64,000 nucleotides of DNA from Mytilus edulis (lineage: Eukaryota; Mollusca; Bivalvia; Mytilida; Mytilidae). Location of the stretch: contig NC_092357.1 of assembly GCF_963676685.1 (NCBI RefSeq), positions 20,674,647-20,738,646 of the forward strand, given 5' to 3'. This document shows positions 62,001-64,000 of the stretch, piece by piece. The translations under genes and the position numbers were made by a program. Below the pieces are notes generated by a model. It ran no database searches, was not told where the DNA came from, and worked only from the letters and a program-made list of their open reading frames with translations. The first letter of the stretch is position 1. Each line of letters begins with the position of its first letter.

Positions 62001-64000
62001 TGTCCGATGTTAGAGGTATGGCTGGGATCTCTCTTACATGTTTAACCCCGCCACATGCTGTAAGAATGTGCATGTCCCAACACGACTGGTGCCACATGTG
62101 GAGCAGTATCTGCTTACTCTTCCGGAGCACATGGGATCATTCCTAGTTTTTGCTAGAATTCGTGTTGCTTAGTCTTCAGTTTTTTATGTTGTTGCATGTG
62201 TACTATTATTTTTGTTTGTTTTAATTTTAGCCATGTATGGCGTTGTCAGTTTATTTTCGATTTATGAGTTTAACTGCTCCTTTCGTATCTTTCGCCCCTT
62301 TTAGGCAGCTAGTTTTCTCGTTTAAAAAGTTTTACATTTGTTTTTTTCTGAGCCTTTTAAAGCTAACTATACGGTATGGGCTTTGCTCATTGTTAAAGAA
62401 CTTTCGGTAACCTATCATTAAAAGATGTTTAAAATTGTTGTGCCATTTGGTCTCTTGTGGAAAGTCTCATAAGAAGTCATACATGTACCACATTTTCTTT
62501 TTTATATAAAAGAAAAATATTCAAAGCAGTTATTAAAAAACATACCGTTTGTTTTAAACTGTTAAAACTAAAACTATGTTCCTAGTTTACTGTATCCTGT
62601 GATTTTTTTCTTGTTAACTACACCTTTTACTTCACCATTTAATTCATGCTGTTCAGCAGTTATTTACCAAATAAATCAAAAATACAATAATACCTGACTA
62701 TTTTCATTGACTTCTGTATTTTCTACTGTTAATTCTTCCGTTTCAACATTATCTTCTACATCCAGGTGTGCACTATTCAAAAATGCCTTTTCTTCTGATG
62801 TCAAATTGCATATTGGTACCTAATATTGAAAGCTTTATAGGATAATTATTAAGTAATATGGTTTTAAACATGTATGAAATATTTGCAACTGGACTTTTTT
62901 TATTTAATTTATACAACTTCAGCGAACTCATAGGGTAAATTGTTCAAATTTTAAAACATAAAAATGCTTAAGCCTTTTGGATGTTATATATTATTCCTTA
63001 TTAGTACACTTATAAATATGTATAAAATACTTGCTACTGGACGTTTTTATACCAATATATAATACATGTACGTCAACGTATTGAAAGTGAAAATTGTTTA
63101 AATAAAAAATGTTTAAAGCATTTTCAATTAAAAATATTTTTCGAAAATAATACTGTTATTAACTTGTATGAAATATTGGCTACTGTACATGTAAAAACCA
63201 CTCTGTTTCTCCATGAAGTTATTATATATCTAATGATGTCTAAAATGTGCAAAACATATATATATCAAATGTTGTATAAAATTCATATAAAAATGCTTAA
63301 AACATAAAATAATCTAAAAAATATATAATATTAATATTTTACCTGATCTTCTAACGCAACACAGAAATTTGGTCTTTTATAAAATCTCTGATATGGTGTC
63401 AAAGGTTTGGTAGATTTATTAACTCTGCTGTTGTACTTATAGTAAAATTCGTCTAACATACTGGGCCAGTCCCGACTATCAACAAAAGCTGTTCTGAAGT
63501 AGGCGACAACTGTTCTGTTAAACCTTTCAACTCGACCTTTAAATAAAAGCATACTTATATCTTAATGTGTTAGTAATAATTGAAAACCGCATCAAAAACA
63601 TTATCTTATTTGAAATCTATTTTAATTTATAAATTTGTGTGACTTTGTTTTGTCTTATGTTCATTTACCACAAATAACTTTTTTAATATAAAAAGACAAT
63701 AATGTTATTGGTAAATGAATGTATTTGATATCAAGTGATATATAAATATTGTTTTGAGTTTATATTAAACTATTTTAAACTAATTTATCTATTTAAAACG
63801 ACTTAAATTAATCTTTTTATTTCAAAATTACCCATCTATCACTATTAATTCAGCAAACATTATGAAGCCTCTTAAAAATTAATAATAAATGCAGAACATT
63901 ACCTTGTGATTGGGGATGGTAAGGCTTTCCGTTAATTTTTCTTGTTTTAAATTCTGCCATAACTTCTGTTAAGTCTTCATTATTAAACTCCTTTCCATTG
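59040..64000 (-). CDS. Integrase-core (rve, DDE) derived multi-exon gene, 5' end outside the window
   Basis: Minus-strand exons inferred from GT-AG sites with consistent phase: >64000-63903, 63536-63343, 62819-62694, 61708-61532, 61319-60207, 59983-59873, 59309-59040 (TAA). The first encodes NGKEFNN through KPYHPQSQ and splices to GRVERFNRTV, which is the end of an integrase catalytic core: the segment after the second Asp, and the catalytic Glu in VERFN. Next comes LDEFYYKYNSRVNKSTK and TPYQRFYKRPNF, as in KRBA2/Ginger-type or Metaviridae-like integrases. Acidic linker exons follow, then a 371-codon exon of about 18 copies of a 20-residue repeat, then NDVSPYYREIYAKRF and a last exon with GYWRKGIVMDIQ and GRVYTVKTL, perhaps a small beta-barrel. 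The donor closing the repeat exon (CAT|GTACTT) is weak; otherwise the frame stops at 60168. Seven introns-and-exons with open frames argue for a domesticated or intron-bearing transposon gene rather than a dead retroelement. The first catalytic Asp would lie off the window. Confidence 0.8.
59560..59690 (-). repeat. Dispersed repeat family B, in an intron of the integrase-derived gene
   Basis: Reverse head: gaaggccgtacattgacc, gttgtctcattggcactc, accacatcttcc. Confidence 0.7.
60211..61290 (-). repeat. Coding minisatellite, 60-bp unit, about 18 copies
   Basis: Every unit is exactly 60 bp with no indels, so the reading frame stays open on the minus strand. The unit encodes 20 residues of the form MVRNTDMTHGTPLTHITNSQ. 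Variation is confined to a few positions (Thr/Met after DM, His/Leu before GTP, THIT/TDTT/ADIT/DDIT, MVR/IVC). It lies wholly inside one exon of the integrase-derived gene. Near-identity of units implies recent expansion or gene conversion. Confidence 0.97.
61985..62510 (-). repeat. Dispersed repeats, families B and C compounded, in an integrase-gene intron
   Basis: Reverse family B end (gtttaaccccgccacatg), then reverse family C (cttccggagcac, gttgtcagtttattttcgat), then a reverse family B head (62365-62510). Confidence 0.65.

Overview
This is eukaryotic DNA, almost certainly from a marine mussel (Mytilus or a close relative). It is AT-rich, its genes are split by GT-AG introns, and it is packed with short dispersed repeats whose sequence I recognise from Mytilus genomic DNA. 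I cannot name the species from sequence alone. There are no prokaryotic operons, no CRISPR array and no confident tRNA or rRNA gene.

Layout. 1-34.3 kb is gene-poor: copies of several dispersed repeat families, palindromic MITE-like elements, three tandem arrays (9.5-11.2 kb, 20.27-20.45 kb, 22.7-25.8 kb) and an old tandem segmental duplication (12.9-20 kb). That duplication seems to carry decayed copies of a small secreted-peptide gene: TATA boxes, a signal-peptide-like reading frame and poly(A) signals at matching places, all on the minus strand. 34.6-45.2 kb holds an eight-coding-exon caspase-8-like initiator caspase on the plus strand, with two death-effector domains, the catalytic His/Cys pair and a p10 subunit; I rebuilt it at 531 codons with every splice phase agreeing. 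Its introns hold MITEs, a broken LINE 3' end and a small tandem array made from the 3' end of its own second coding exon. 48.4-50.1 kb, on the minus strand and tail to tail with the caspase, is a B-box/coiled-coil/beta-propeller (TRIM-NHL-like) frame broken by one in-frame TAG. 50.1-59 kb is repeats and unrecognised DNA. 59.0 kb to the right edge, minus strand, is the 3' part of a multi-exon gene that starts in an integrase (rve, DDE) core and runs through a 371-codon exon of about 18 perfectly spaced 20-residue repeats to a conserved-looking C-terminal exon.

Biology. Initiator caspases with paired death-effector domains act downstream of death receptors or innate sensors. TRIM-like proteins without a RING are a greatly expanded innate-immunity family in bivalves. 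Their closeness here may be chance. The integrase-derived gene is separate and is the least familiar part of the window. The most unusual observations are the integrase gene with its coding minisatellite, the self-derived splice-donor array in the caspase intron with a TTAA-flanked element inserted in it, the insertion and apparent internal duplication in the caspase p20 subunit, and the single stop in the TRIM frame.
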